A DNA stretch of 25,869 nt, taken from positions 1 through 25,869 of the IMG/VR virus record IMGVR_UViG_3300025112_000161; one strand, given 5' to 3'. The first letter of the stretch is position 1. Each line of letters opens with the position of its first letter. Below are positions 16,789-23,998 of the stretch, one piece after another. The position numbers and the translations under genes are program-made. The notes beneath the pieces were generated by a model, which did no database searches, had not been told where the DNA came from, and was given only the letters and a program-made list of their open reading frames with translations. This DNA is from a virus.

Positions 16789-18177
16789 TTATACTACTCT
16801 AAATGCATATTTTTCAGGATCTTGTATAACAATAGTTTCACCTCTTATAGTCAATTTTAACACAACATGATAGTCTATTCCTGTATATAAATTATTCGTA
16901 TCAAATTCAAAGAAATTACCTCTTGTGTCATATGACAATTGTGATGCCGGTATTTCTACTAAATCAGTTTGAACTTCTCTTATTTCCCATGTTCCATCAG
17001 TACATATGAAATTACTAACAGCAGTTGTTGCAGCCGTTAATGCAGTAAACACAAGAGCATCATCCTTAATAAATAATAGTGGTCTAACTTTCGCACCCTT
17101 TTCATATGTTCTTTCTAAATTCCTGAATGTGATTCTATATTTAGATGTTTTGTATTCACTGAAAGCACCCTCTGCAGAACTACCTTGGAAACTAAATAGA
17201 TAGTTGGCTGTAGGAGAAGCAGATATGAACCAGTTATCTTTAAGAGCTGTATAAGAAGTTCCTGCAGATAATGGTAGGGTTCCAATATTACATTTGTAAA
17301 TACCTTTGAATTGTCTTACCGCAGTTAAAGCAGTGTGAATAGCAGTTCCGGCTTGTGTTTCGGTTGATGATGTAAGTCCTGATAAAGTAATATTGCCGGG
17401 AAAATCATCAGTTCCATTCAAGTCTTGGAATTGTCCATTTATAATATTGTAGAAGTATAGTTGACCAGTGGCATTAAAAGGAATATTATTTCTGTCATCT
17501 TTTATAGATCCTGGCCATTCTAATTGGATATATGAAGAGTTTCTAGTATTAGTTTCTCTACCATAGAACATTTTCTTATAAAATGATTGAGCAGATGTTG
17601 ATGCTCCTGTCTTGAGTTCTTGAGTATCAGTCATTTTAAGGATAACACCAAAGTTGCCTGTGTTACCACGTAACCATTCATTAAACATACTAGTAATATT
17701 TACCTTAAGATCTTCTTCACCATGATCAAAAGCTTGTGTTGCTGAGCTAGAATCAACAACAAACTCCCCACCAGTAGTTGTCCATACAACCGTGGATTGA
17801 GCTGATACAGCATTTGCGTAACCAGTTTGCGAATAATTATCATTGTCTAACCCTGTTCCTTCGTCCCATTCCTGTGTAAGAGGATGGACATTAATATTGA
17901 ATGATTGTGCTTGCTCATCTCCATGCTTTGCATTAAACATATAGAGATAAGCTGTAACAGTTGAATCAGTTCTAGGATCCACCAAATTACCTGCAGTAAT
18001 ATCAGCTGTCAAAGCAGATAGATTATATTTCACTAGAGCTCTGGCAAACATCTTCCTAGACTCTACTATAAAGAATTTATTCCATACTTCTAATATAGGA
18101 GCTGCACCAAAGTTTGATGTTAAACTGCGCTCCGTAATCCAAGTATCCCGGTCTGCATATGCTCTTCGTATTGACAT
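16789..18177 (-). CDS. Structural protein with N-terminal DNRLRE/CBM96-like beta sandwich
   Basis: In this 462-residue protein, residues about 5-215 follow the pattern of DNRLRE/CBM96-type domains. A-D-R-D-T-W-I-T-E-R-S-L-T-S-N-F-G is followed by L-E-V-W, R-A-L-V-K-Y-N-L-S-A-L, V-T-A-Y-L-Y-M-F, V-H-P-L-T-Q-E-W-D-E-G-T-G, then a W-L-R-G-N-T-G-N-F-G-V-I-L-K strand. The remainder is beta-rich (KYRITFRNLERTYEKGAKVR, YHVVLKLTIRG). The start codon overlaps the stop of the Arr-like small gene (TAATG), so translation is coupled. It sits between gp6 and gp7 equivalents, where T4 has no such gene. It is probably a wedge-associated or glycan-binding decoration protein. Confidence 0.78.
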   Translation of the reverse strand: MSIRRAYADRDTWITERSLTSNFGAAPILEVWNKFFIVESRKMFARALVKYNLSALTADITAGNLVDPRTDSTVTAYLYMFNAKHGDEQAQSFNINVHPLTQEWDEGTGLDNDNYSQTGYANAVSAQSTVVWTTTGGEFVVDSSSATQAFDHGEEDLKVNITSMFNEWLRGNTGNFGVILKMTDTQELKTGASTSAQSFYKKMFYGRETNTRNSSYIQLEWPGSIKDDRNNIPFNATGQLYFYNIINGQFQDLNGTDDFPGNITLSGLTSSTETQAGTAIHTALTAVRQFKGIYKCNIGTLPLSAGTSYTALKDNWFISASPTANYLFSFQGSSAEGAFSEYKTSKYRITFRNLERTYEKGAKVRPLLFIKDDALVFTALTAATTAVSNFICTDGTWEIREVQTDLVEIPASQLSYDTRGNFFEFDTNNLYTGIDYHVVLKLTIRGETIVIQDPEKYAFRVV

Positions 18178-18380
18178 TATAGTTCTCTCATTATCTTTGC
18201 TTTATCCACTGCAAATACAGTAGCTCCAGGTGTTGTATTGATTATTATATCAAGATTCTTTTTTCTGCCCTTTTCAGATATTTCTAGCCCATGTTCGTTT
18301 GGGGGAGTTATATATTCACCTATCTTAAAGTTTCTTGATGTTCCGTGATAATATGTGTCTATGGCTTCTTTTAGCAGCAT
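18177..18380 (-). CDS. Short Arr-like ADP-ribosyltransferase N-terminus with MLLKE leader
   Basis: This 67-residue protein begins M-L-L-K-E-A-I-D then Y-Y-H12-G-T-S-R-N-F-K-I-G-E-Y-I-T-P-P. This is the opening H-G-T...G-(D/E)-x-I-x-P signature of rifampin ADP-ribosyltransferase (Arr)-type folds. The following K-N-L-D-I-I-I-N-T-T-P-G-A-T-V-F-A-V would be the next core strands, but the usual Tyr/Phe is replaced and the C-terminal Glu-containing part is absent. Full domains are about twice this length. It is flanked by clean one-base overlaps on both sides, so it is not obviously a truncation. It may be a degenerate or miniature ADP-ribosyltransferase, or just a structural relic. L-K-E fits a protease-cleaved leader. 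Confidence 0.6.
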   Translation of the reverse strand: MLLKEAIDTYYHGTSRNFKIGEYITPPNEHGLEISEKGRKKNLDIIINTTPGATVFAVDKAKIMREL

Positions 18381-18838
18381 TACATTTTCCTCAAACCAAA
18401 TAATACACCATCAGCTCCCGAATAAGCGGCAGATGTTAATTTATATTTTAGAGGCCCTGCGAATTTTTTTATTAATTTCTTATATAGACTAATTCTACTT
18501 TTTTCTAAAGCTGAAAACCAAATCTGTGATGGTTGAAATTTCTTTATAAATTCTTTAATTATAGCCATTATAGTAGCAAATATTCTAAATTCGTCTCCTG
18601 TATTAGTAATCATTTGACTACTTTTATTTTTTTTGTCTAAACTAGTAAAATCTAAAGTGAAAGCTTTATTTTTCAAGTCACCTTTAGTCGGTTGCTGAAT
18701 TGATTGAATATACGATTCCAATACAAATTCAACGTCATATATAATTTTATCATCTGTTATGAATGAGGTATACACACTATAATCATCGTACTTTAATGTG
18801 TATGAATATGGCTTGTTTAGCACTTCATTTAGCTTCAT
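18380..18838 (-). CDS. 152-residue conserved-type phage protein with MKLNE leader
   Basis: The family name is not recalled with confidence. The layout is suggestive of an acetyltransferase-like alpha/beta fold: N-terminal strands (YTLKYDDYSVYTSFITDDKI), F-T-L-D-F-T-S-L, then N-T-G-D-E-F-R-I-F-A-T-I-M-A-I-I-K-E-F-I, then P-S-Q-I-W-F-S-A-L-E-K-S-R-I-S-L-Y-K-K-L-I-K-K-F. The last block resembles the core strand and R-x-x-L-Y-x-x-L helix of such proteins in other phages. The leader M-K-L-N-E-V fits (L/I)-x-E. It overlaps the next start by one base and the previous stop by four, so it is part of a coupled small-gene run. Confidence 0.68.
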   Translation of the reverse strand: MKLNEVLNKPYSYTLKYDDYSVYTSFITDDKIIYDVEFVLESYIQSIQQPTKGDLKNKAFTLDFTSLDKKNKSSQMITNTGDEFRIFATIMAIIKEFIKKFQPSQIWFSALEKSRISLYKKLIKKFAGPLKYKLTSAAYSGADGVLFGLRKM

Positions 18839-19053
18839 GTCAAATCTATCTCTTTAACCCTTACACCATTGGGAGTTGTGATACCAATTTTAATATCCAC
18901 ACTAAATTCCAGTGGACCTATAGATTCATATTTGGCTATGATCTTTTTGAGTTTAGCCGCATTTGCTTTCTTGCCAAATTTCCTTGCCAAGAAATATAAA
19001 GCTTCCTCATCATCTTCGAAAGCAAAGTCTTCAGTTAGTTTAGATAGTTTCAT
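18835..19053 (-). CDS. 72-residue protein with MKLSKLTE leader
   Basis: This unrecognised small protein begins M-K-L-S-K-L-T-E-D-F-A, fitting (L/I)-x-E followed by an acidic stretch. A central basic helix (FLARKFGKKANAAKLKKIIA) precedes a beta-like C-terminus (EFSVDIKIGITTPNGVRVKE). ATGA overlaps join it to the genes on both sides, so it is surely translated with them. Function unknown. Confidence 0.68.
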   Translation of the reverse strand: MKLSKLTEDFAFEDDEEALYFLARKFGKKANAAKLKKIIAKYESIGPLEFSVDIKIGITTPNGVRVKEIDLT

Positions 19054-19262
19054 GACAATATTCTTAGCATATTTCTTAGTATGACAAGTTCCTTTTGTAC
19101 AAGGCGTACTTGATCTTCTATCTTATCAGCCTTGGTTATATCATTATCTTGTCTTACAGCTGTACCAATAAGACTCTTAACCTTATCCCAATCATTCATG
19201 ATGCCTTGTATTTCCTTGTATGCTTTCGCATATCCGCCTGATTTAGCTTCGTTTAGTTTCAT
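19050..19262 (-). CDS. 70-residue helical protein with MKLNEA leader
   Basis: This all-helical small protein (DKVKSLIGTAVRQDNDITKA; KIEDQVRLVQKELVILRNML), with heptad-like hydrophobics near the C-terminus, suggests a coiled coil. The N-terminus M-K-L-N-E-A matches both the (L/I)-x-E site and the Ala that often follows it in T4 internal proteins. GGAG lies nine bases upstream of the ATG. No family is recognised. Confidence 0.68.
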   Translation of the reverse strand: MKLNEAKSGGYAKAYKEIQGIMNDWDKVKSLIGTAVRQDNDITKADKIEDQVRLVQKELVILRNMLRILS

Positions 19263-19277
19263 TACAATGTTCTCCGA

Positions 19278-19562
19278 TTAAGCTTCAGCCTTTCCTGACT
19301 TTACTCTGTTCAAAGTCTTTATCATTACAACTAGTTGCTTATCTTTAGTTTTTTGATATGCATATATTAGTGCATTAGTCATCTTTTCCAATTGTTCTGG
19401 AGTAAGCAACCTTGCATTCTTAGCTAGCTCCATATCGACTGAGCCGCCTTTGGGTTCTTTCATTTTACTAGAAGCCTTAGCCAACTTCCCATCTTCCTCT
19501 TCTTCAATCTCTTTAATTGCTTCTACAACTACTTTCTTAAGTTCTGACTTACGAATTTTCAT
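19278..19562 (-). CDS. 94-residue protein with long basic leader ending IKE
   Basis: The N-terminus M-K-I-R-K-S-E-L-K-K-V-V-V-E-A-I-K-E is nearly the same type of leader as in the two genes at 282-1208, 18 kb away, although the mature parts are unrelated. After an acidic run (IEEEEDG) come a Lys-rich stretch and a helical C-terminus (MTNALIYAYQKTKDKQLVVM). GGAG lies eight bases before the ATG. It is the first gene after gp6 in a set of five coupled small genes. Function unknown; a packaged protein is the leader-based hypothesis. Confidence 0.72.
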   Translation of the reverse strand: MKIRKSELKKVVVEAIKEIEEEEDGKLAKASSKMKEPKGGSVDMELAKNARLLTPEQLEKMTNALIYAYQKTKDKQLVVMIKTLNRVKSGKAEA

Positions 19563-19588
19563 CTATTATCTCCGTTTATTAAATTTAA

Positions 19589-21391
19589 TTAAAGAGTTCG
19601 TCCCGTAAGATCAAAGTTTAAGAATTTAATCTGCCATAATCCATCTTCCGGGAACCTTATAATACCGCTCTTTGTATTTGCCTCAACTTTGAATGTTACG
19701 TTTGAATAAGTTCTACCATCTTCAGTTCCAGTTATATTTCTCACCTTCAATTCAGCAACCGATCTGATTTTATCTATAGACTGAATCTTAGATATAATAT
19801 CAGGTAGCACTATAGTATCATTAAAGTTACTATTGGAAAGATCGAATTCTCTTCTCAATAAGAAGAACGCTTCCAATAAAGCTTCATTGGCGTTAATATT
19901 TGGTTCTGGAACTATAGAAAAATCAACACCAATGTCAATGATTTTACCATCAGTTATTTTTATAGAATCAGAGAATGATTTGAATCTCTTAACAAAAGTT
20001 TCAACGTTATTCTTTAGTACTCCACCTGGAGCTGTTAATTGACCATTGTCATTTTTAGATATAAGCAACAATTCAACACCAAGTCTATTGCTAGGATCTT
20101 TTCTAGCAAATGTTCTAAATACTGTACCGAATGCTGTAGGCATAGATAGAGTAGTTATTTGATAGTCTTGAAGTGTTACAGCTCTGTTTTGTGCCGCAAA
20201 ATAAGCAGAAGCATTCTCTCTTATTTCATTAAGAGTCTCTCTTTCGGAACCACCTGTTGCCTGTACATCATTAGTAACTGTAAGTAATCTTTCTATATTA
20301 TCCGCAACATCAGCTGATATACTTCTAAAATTAGGAGTCTTATAAGTTATATTGATATCCCTAAAATATGTTAAAGTATTAGAACCAACATTGGTATTAA
20401 TACCTCCGCCATATCTATATTGTATATCTAAGGAAATATTTGCAGGAGCAAGACCGAGTGATCTTGTATTAAGAAATTGAGCCGCATTAATTGTTGATGG
20501 TGAGAATGAAGAGGCAGAACCTCTAACAGTTGTAGGTAATACAAAGTCTTCTGGGTTAGGAACGATTTCTGAATCTTCAAGTGTCAATTTACCAGATCCA
20601 AATGTAATTGAAGTATCCCCTTCAGATTCAACCTCAACTATATATCTCCTCGGTACTCTTTTCATTTTAAGAACCTTTGGTGTAGTACCTGATGTTGATG
20701 TGTCATTATCCTCACCAAAAAATATAGTATCTTGTGCAAGGAAATCTGTCTGAGTCCACTCATTACTATCTGAACTCGTAATAGAAATAACCTCTGTTAT
20801 ATCTTTATCGGGCATTGTTAATTTTAAAAATGGTTGTGCAGCCCCGGCTGTGTATACAAACGTTCTTAGCTCACCTGCAACAGCAGATATACCTGATATA
20901 GAAGCTGTAACTACTGTACCATCTGTTACTACACTTCTATTTGCTGTTAATGAGAAATCTACATCTTCAACAAGCATAAATGAAACTGATGGTTCAAAGC
21001 TTGTGACTACCCTAGTGCCCTTATTGAGTGTGAACGCTTCAGCAGCAGATGTTGAGTCATTAAATATTGCACTGACTGATAATTCAGTGACCGCAGGTGT
21101 TGCTAATCTTGGTTGTCTTCCTAATGTTTTTGATAGCCCTATAATGTTCTTCTCTTCAACAGCTTTATTTATGAATGTCTCATTAGCCTGTCTATCAATA
21201 TAAAACGTCAATAAATCACCAACATAAGCAAGCATTTCAAGAATAGCCATACCTCCAGACGCTTCGTTAAAGTCCTGGAAATCATTAGGGAAGTTCTGTT
21301 TTGTAAATTCTATGATGTCACTTTTTATGCCATCAAAGTCTTTGCTTACATAAGATACATTTCGTATTTCTTTTAAATCTACTGTAGCCAT
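19589..21391 (-). CDS. gp6: Baseplate wedge protein gp6 (gpJ-like)
   Basis: This 600-residue protein compares with 660 in T4. The N-terminal region S-K-D-F-D-G-I-K-S-D-I-I-E-F-T, N-E-A-S-G-G-M-A-I-L-E-M-L-A-Y-V-G-D-L-L-T-F-Y-I-D-R-Q-A-N-E is the hallmark of T4 gp6/gpJ proteins of aquatic myophages. The C-terminal half carries the conserved gpJ-like section (N-R-A-V-T-L-Q-D-Y, P-T-A-F-G-T-V-F-R, D-G-K-I-I-D-I-G-V-D-F-S-I). gp6 forms the dimeric ring that holds the inner baseplate together and triggers sheath contraction. It starts three bases after the ADP-ribosyltransferase-like gene ends. Confidence 0.9.
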   Translation of the reverse strand: MATVDLKEIRNVSYVSKDFDGIKSDIIEFTKQNFPNDFQDFNEASGGMAILEMLAYVGDLLTFYIDRQANETFINKAVEEKNIIGLSKTLGRQPRLATPAVTELSVSAIFNDSTSAAEAFTLNKGTRVVTSFEPSVSFMLVEDVDFSLTANRSVVTDGTVVTASISGISAVAGELRTFVYTAGAAQPFLKLTMPDKDITEVISITSSDSNEWTQTDFLAQDTIFFGEDNDTSTSGTTPKVLKMKRVPRRYIVEVESEGDTSITFGSGKLTLEDSEIVPNPEDFVLPTTVRGSASSFSPSTINAAQFLNTRSLGLAPANISLDIQYRYGGGINTNVGSNTLTYFRDINITYKTPNFRSISADVADNIERLLTVTNDVQATGGSERETLNEIRENASAYFAAQNRAVTLQDYQITTLSMPTAFGTVFRTFARKDPSNRLGVELLLISKNDNGQLTAPGGVLKNNVETFVKRFKSFSDSIKITDGKIIDIGVDFSIVPEPNINANEALLEAFFLLRREFDLSNSNFNDTIVLPDIISKIQSIDKIRSVAELKVRNITGTEDGRTYSNVTFKVEANTKSGIIRFPEDGLWQIKFLNFDLTGRTL

Positions 21392-21394
21392 ATT

Positions 21395-22189
21395 TTATCT
21401 CTCTGTCAATCCATATTTTTTTAATTCTTCAGGCTTATTTTTTCTTAACCAGTATATTGTTGCCACACCATGACCAACTTCATCGGCTTTATATTCATTG
21501 CCTGCATGAATTACATTAACGTTTAACTTTTTTATGACATCTAATAATTTCTTTCTTGTATCAAAAGAGCCTCGTTGAGCTCGGCCTAAAGGAAGTGATT
21601 GAGTCATTTTTAGTAAAGTGATTGCAGGATATATTTTATTCTTCTTGGTTTTTTTCTTAGAAGGTAATACAACACCGTTGACATAGCTCTTTACGTCAAT
21701 TTTATCGGCATAAATTCGTTCTTCGGCTTCCCATTTTCCGTGTAGTGAAGCTGTACCTTTAGCAAGATCTGTAAGATTAACTCCATCACGGCTCCAACCG
21801 AGGGCTTGGTCCTTTTTCACTTTCTTTGCAAATTCAGGATCAGTTTTCATTTGATCTTTAAGTTTCTTGATCTGTTTAGCATTAGTATTAGAGACAGGTG
21901 TTGTGCTATATTTGGTTTTTAATTTGTCGACATTAAATCTGAAACCTATGCCACCTGTTTCCACCATCTTCCCAGAAGGGAGCATGGTTCTTCTAGGATC
22001 TCTTGTAAAACTAATAAAAGGCTCATCCGCTTTACTTTCTGGTCCTTTTGTGCCCATCATCTTTCGCAATCCATGTTGTTTCGTTCCCTTTAATGTATTA
22101 GAAGACACTATAGTTATAAAATTTTCTATAGATGTAAAATGATATAGAGCAGCTCTTGAAGCTTCCGATATGATGTATTTTAGTTTCAT
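21395..22189 (-). CDS. ADP-ribosyltransferase-like protein with MKLKYIISE leader
   Basis: This 264-residue protein has, after the leader M-K-L-K-Y-I-I-S-E-A, L-Y-H17-F-T-S-I-E-N-F-I-T-I-V-S-S-N-T-L-K, the first core strand and helix typical of ADP-ribosyltransferases of the H-type (DarT/DUF4433-like and related phage families). F-I-S-F-T-R-D-P follows at 58-65, then G-G-I-G-F-R-F-N-V-D-K-L, and finally W-E154-A-E156-E-R-I-Y-A-D-K-I, where the catalytic Glu is expected. The exact subfamily and target are unknown; DNA, RNA and protein targets are all possible. T4 Alt is a packaged ADP-ribosyltransferase with a cleaved leader, which this gene parallels. It sits between gp25 and gp6. Confidence 0.7.
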   Translation of the reverse strand: MKLKYIISEASRAALYHFTSIENFITIVSSNTLKGTKQHGLRKMMGTKGPESKADEPFISFTRDPRRTMLPSGKMVETGGIGFRFNVDKLKTKYSTTPVSNTNAKQIKKLKDQMKTDPEFAKKVKKDQALGWSRDGVNLTDLAKGTASLHGKWEAEERIYADKIDVKSYVNGVVLPSKKKTKKNKIYPAITLLKMTQSLPLGRAQRGSFDTRKKLLDVIKKLNVNVIHAGNEYKADEVGHGVATIYWLRKNKPEELKKYGLTER

Positions 22190-22191
22190 AA

Positions 22192-22602
22192 TTATATTCT
22201 TATGGTTAATTGAACTGAATCAGTTGCAGCTTCAGCATTGGTTAATTGATAGCTCATTAGTATAGCAATATGTGTATCTTCTAAATTAGGATTGTCATCT
22301 GTTGTCTGTATAGTAATATTAGTCAACGTAACGTGAGGCATCCATGTAGCTAACGCATCTCTGATTTCACTTGTAATTCTTATTTTCATTTCCTCTGGAG
22401 AGATTTGATCGAAAAGTTCACCAGCAAATGCAGACATGTTTGTACCTATACTAGGATTGATTAACCTTTCACCCTTTCTGGTCAGGAGCAGTATTTTTAT
22501 ATCCTCTCTTACGGCAGAGATAGTTGTAGAATTACCTTCAAAAAATCCTCTTGTATATGCACGCAAGGGAAATTTATAATTTATAAAGCCAGGGTTTGCC
22601 AT
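22192..22602 (-). CDS. gp25: Baseplate wedge protein gp25
   Basis: This 136-residue protein is near T4 gp25 length (132). It has the GPW/gp25 features: V-R-E-D-I-K-I-L-L-L-T-R-K-G-E-R-L-I-N-P-S-I-G-T, then F-A-G-E-L-F-D-Q-I, I-R-D-A-L-A-T-W-M-P-H-V, and a final strand S-V-Q-L-T-I-R-I. gp25 is the conserved sheath-initiator/wedge core protein that contacts gp6 and the first sheath ring. The Shine-Dalgarno sequence is weak (AGAG). It follows the gp5-like gene by nine bases. Confidence 0.93.
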   Translation of the reverse strand: MANPGFINYKFPLRAYTRGFFEGNSTTISAVREDIKILLLTRKGERLINPSIGTNMSAFAGELFDQISPEEMKIRITSEIRDALATWMPHVTLTNITIQTTDDNPNLEDTHIAILMSYQLTNAEAATDSVQLTIRI

Positions 22603-22611
22603 TTATATTCT

Positions 22612-23805
22612 CTAATTTATATATTGATGTTTACTAAGATGATCATTTCTATTGATTTCATCTCGAAGATTATTGATATCTTCTAGTATTTCTTTTACTG
22701 TAGCCTCAAGATTGGCTGCATTGAAACTAGACAATGTTTTTGGGCCTTGTGTGAAATGTTCAGGGACTTTAAAACCAATGTTAAATGTTTGTGTATTGGT
22801 TGTTTGAGCCGTACCTGATCCTTCTGTTGTTGTGATAGAGATAGTTTTTTCACCTAGATCTATTTTAGCAACTTTGTGAATATGAGTAAAAAATACAAAG
22901 ATAATAATAGACATGATTTCAGCAAATGATTCAACCCTATCCACTGTATTCAAAAGAACTTCTGTAATCTTTTCACCAAGCACATGTCTATTAAATGTTG
23001 GCTCTGAATCGGTAGCCTTTGATTCGTTTACAAATGTATCTGCCTTACTATAAATAATGTCTCGGTTTGATTCGAGGCTACCGTCGTTAATAGTTAATGC
23101 AGTTAAACGTCTTAAATCACTAGCTTTTACATGAACTGTCTTAGTATGAACATCACCTATTGAAGGAGTGTTTATTGAATCATACCTTCTCTTTTCCTTA
23201 ACACCAAATTCCAATACACCACTTCTATTATTACGTGGATCAAGTGAGTGTCTTACATAAGAATCAGAACGTCCTTGTTGAAATACATCCCCTGGAATAA
23301 ATGGTATGGAGAAAGATTTGTTAACACTATCAGTGATTTCAATAGCAATATCCTCTACCCTGAAATTCATTTGATATCTATCTTGCGTGTTTTGTCCTTC
23401 TGCATATTGTCTTGCGAGTACTTTGCTTATAAAACTAGAATCAGAAACTCTACATATCCACGATCCTTGTGACTCATTGGTGGTTGTTTCTTTTATCAGC
23501 CATACCTCTTCACCTATTTCTGGAATTGATAGACTATGTATTGGTAATAAAGGTGTAAACCATCTATTGTTATCGTTAATTGGAGTGGTTGTACTTGTAT
23601 CGTCACCTATGACTTTTGCCTGAATACTTGCAGGAGGAATCATAGTAGATCCTACAATACCATTCTCAATATTTAAATTTATATCTATAACTATTCCTCT
23701 ATGTAGAATAAAACTAGTGTCCTCGTGGTTAAGCCAACCTTCTGACTTACCATAAGTTCTTCTTAGTAATTTCTGTCCAGGAAAGAATTGATCATCAAGA
23801 TTCAT
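22612..23805 (-). CDS. Baseplate hub/spike protein with gp5-type OB fold
   Basis: In this 397-residue protein, residues about 55-130 are an OB-fold pattern as in T4 gp5 (A-K-V-I-G-D-D, W-F-T-P-L-L-P, I-P-E-I-G-E-E-V-W-L-I-K-E). A later G-D-V-F-Q-Q-G-R-S-D-S-Y-V-R-H-S matches the G-D...G-R-x-x-x-x-I-R block of gp5-like proteins. No lysozyme domain is recognisable, unlike T4 gp5. Residues near 300-316 form a very hydrophobic stretch (FAEIMSIIIFVFFTHIH), unusual for a spike. The C-terminus is helical and charged. It overlaps the upstream small gene by 11 bases. Confidence 0.75.
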   Translation of the reverse strand: MNLDDQFFPGQKLLRRTYGKSEGWLNHEDTSFILHRGIVIDINLNIENGIVGSTMIPPASIQAKVIGDDTSTTTPINDNNRWFTPLLPIHSLSIPEIGEEVWLIKETTTNESQGSWICRVSDSSFISKVLARQYAEGQNTQDRYQMNFRVEDIAIEITDSVNKSFSIPFIPGDVFQQGRSDSYVRHSLDPRNNRSGVLEFGVKEKRRYDSINTPSIGDVHTKTVHVKASDLRRLTALTINDGSLESNRDIIYSKADTFVNESKATDSEPTFNRHVLGEKITEVLLNTVDRVESFAEIMSIIIFVFFTHIHKVAKIDLGEKTISITTTEGSGTAQTTNTQTFNIGFKVPEHFTQGPKTLSSFNAANLEATVKEILEDINNLRDEINRNDHLSKHQYIN

Positions 23806-23998
23806 CGGTCTCTATCTCTATATCCCTTATATTAATGTTATGTTCTTTAAGTTTTTTTTCTAATGCTGTAATACCCGCTTCCACTCTAGTTATAGCCTCC
23901 ATAGTAACTTTCAGTATTTCAATCATATCCTTGTGTGCTTCTAACTTTATAACATACTGTTCAGCTATTTCCCTTGCTTCAGGAGTTAATTCAATCAT
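23795..23998 (-). CDS. 67-residue coiled-coil protein
   Basis: This helical protein has a heptad-rich segment (MEAITRVEAGITALEKKLKE). It overlaps the sigma factor gene by eight bases and the gp5-like gene by 11, so it is translated with them. There is no recognised family. It could be a small tail-assembly or baseplate accessory protein. Its N-terminus (MIELTPEAREIAE) is not of the M-K-(L/I) leader type. Confidence 0.65.
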   Translation of the reverse strand: MIELTPEAREIAEQYVIKLEAHKDMIEILKVTMEAITRVEAGITALEKKLKEHNINIRDIEIETDES

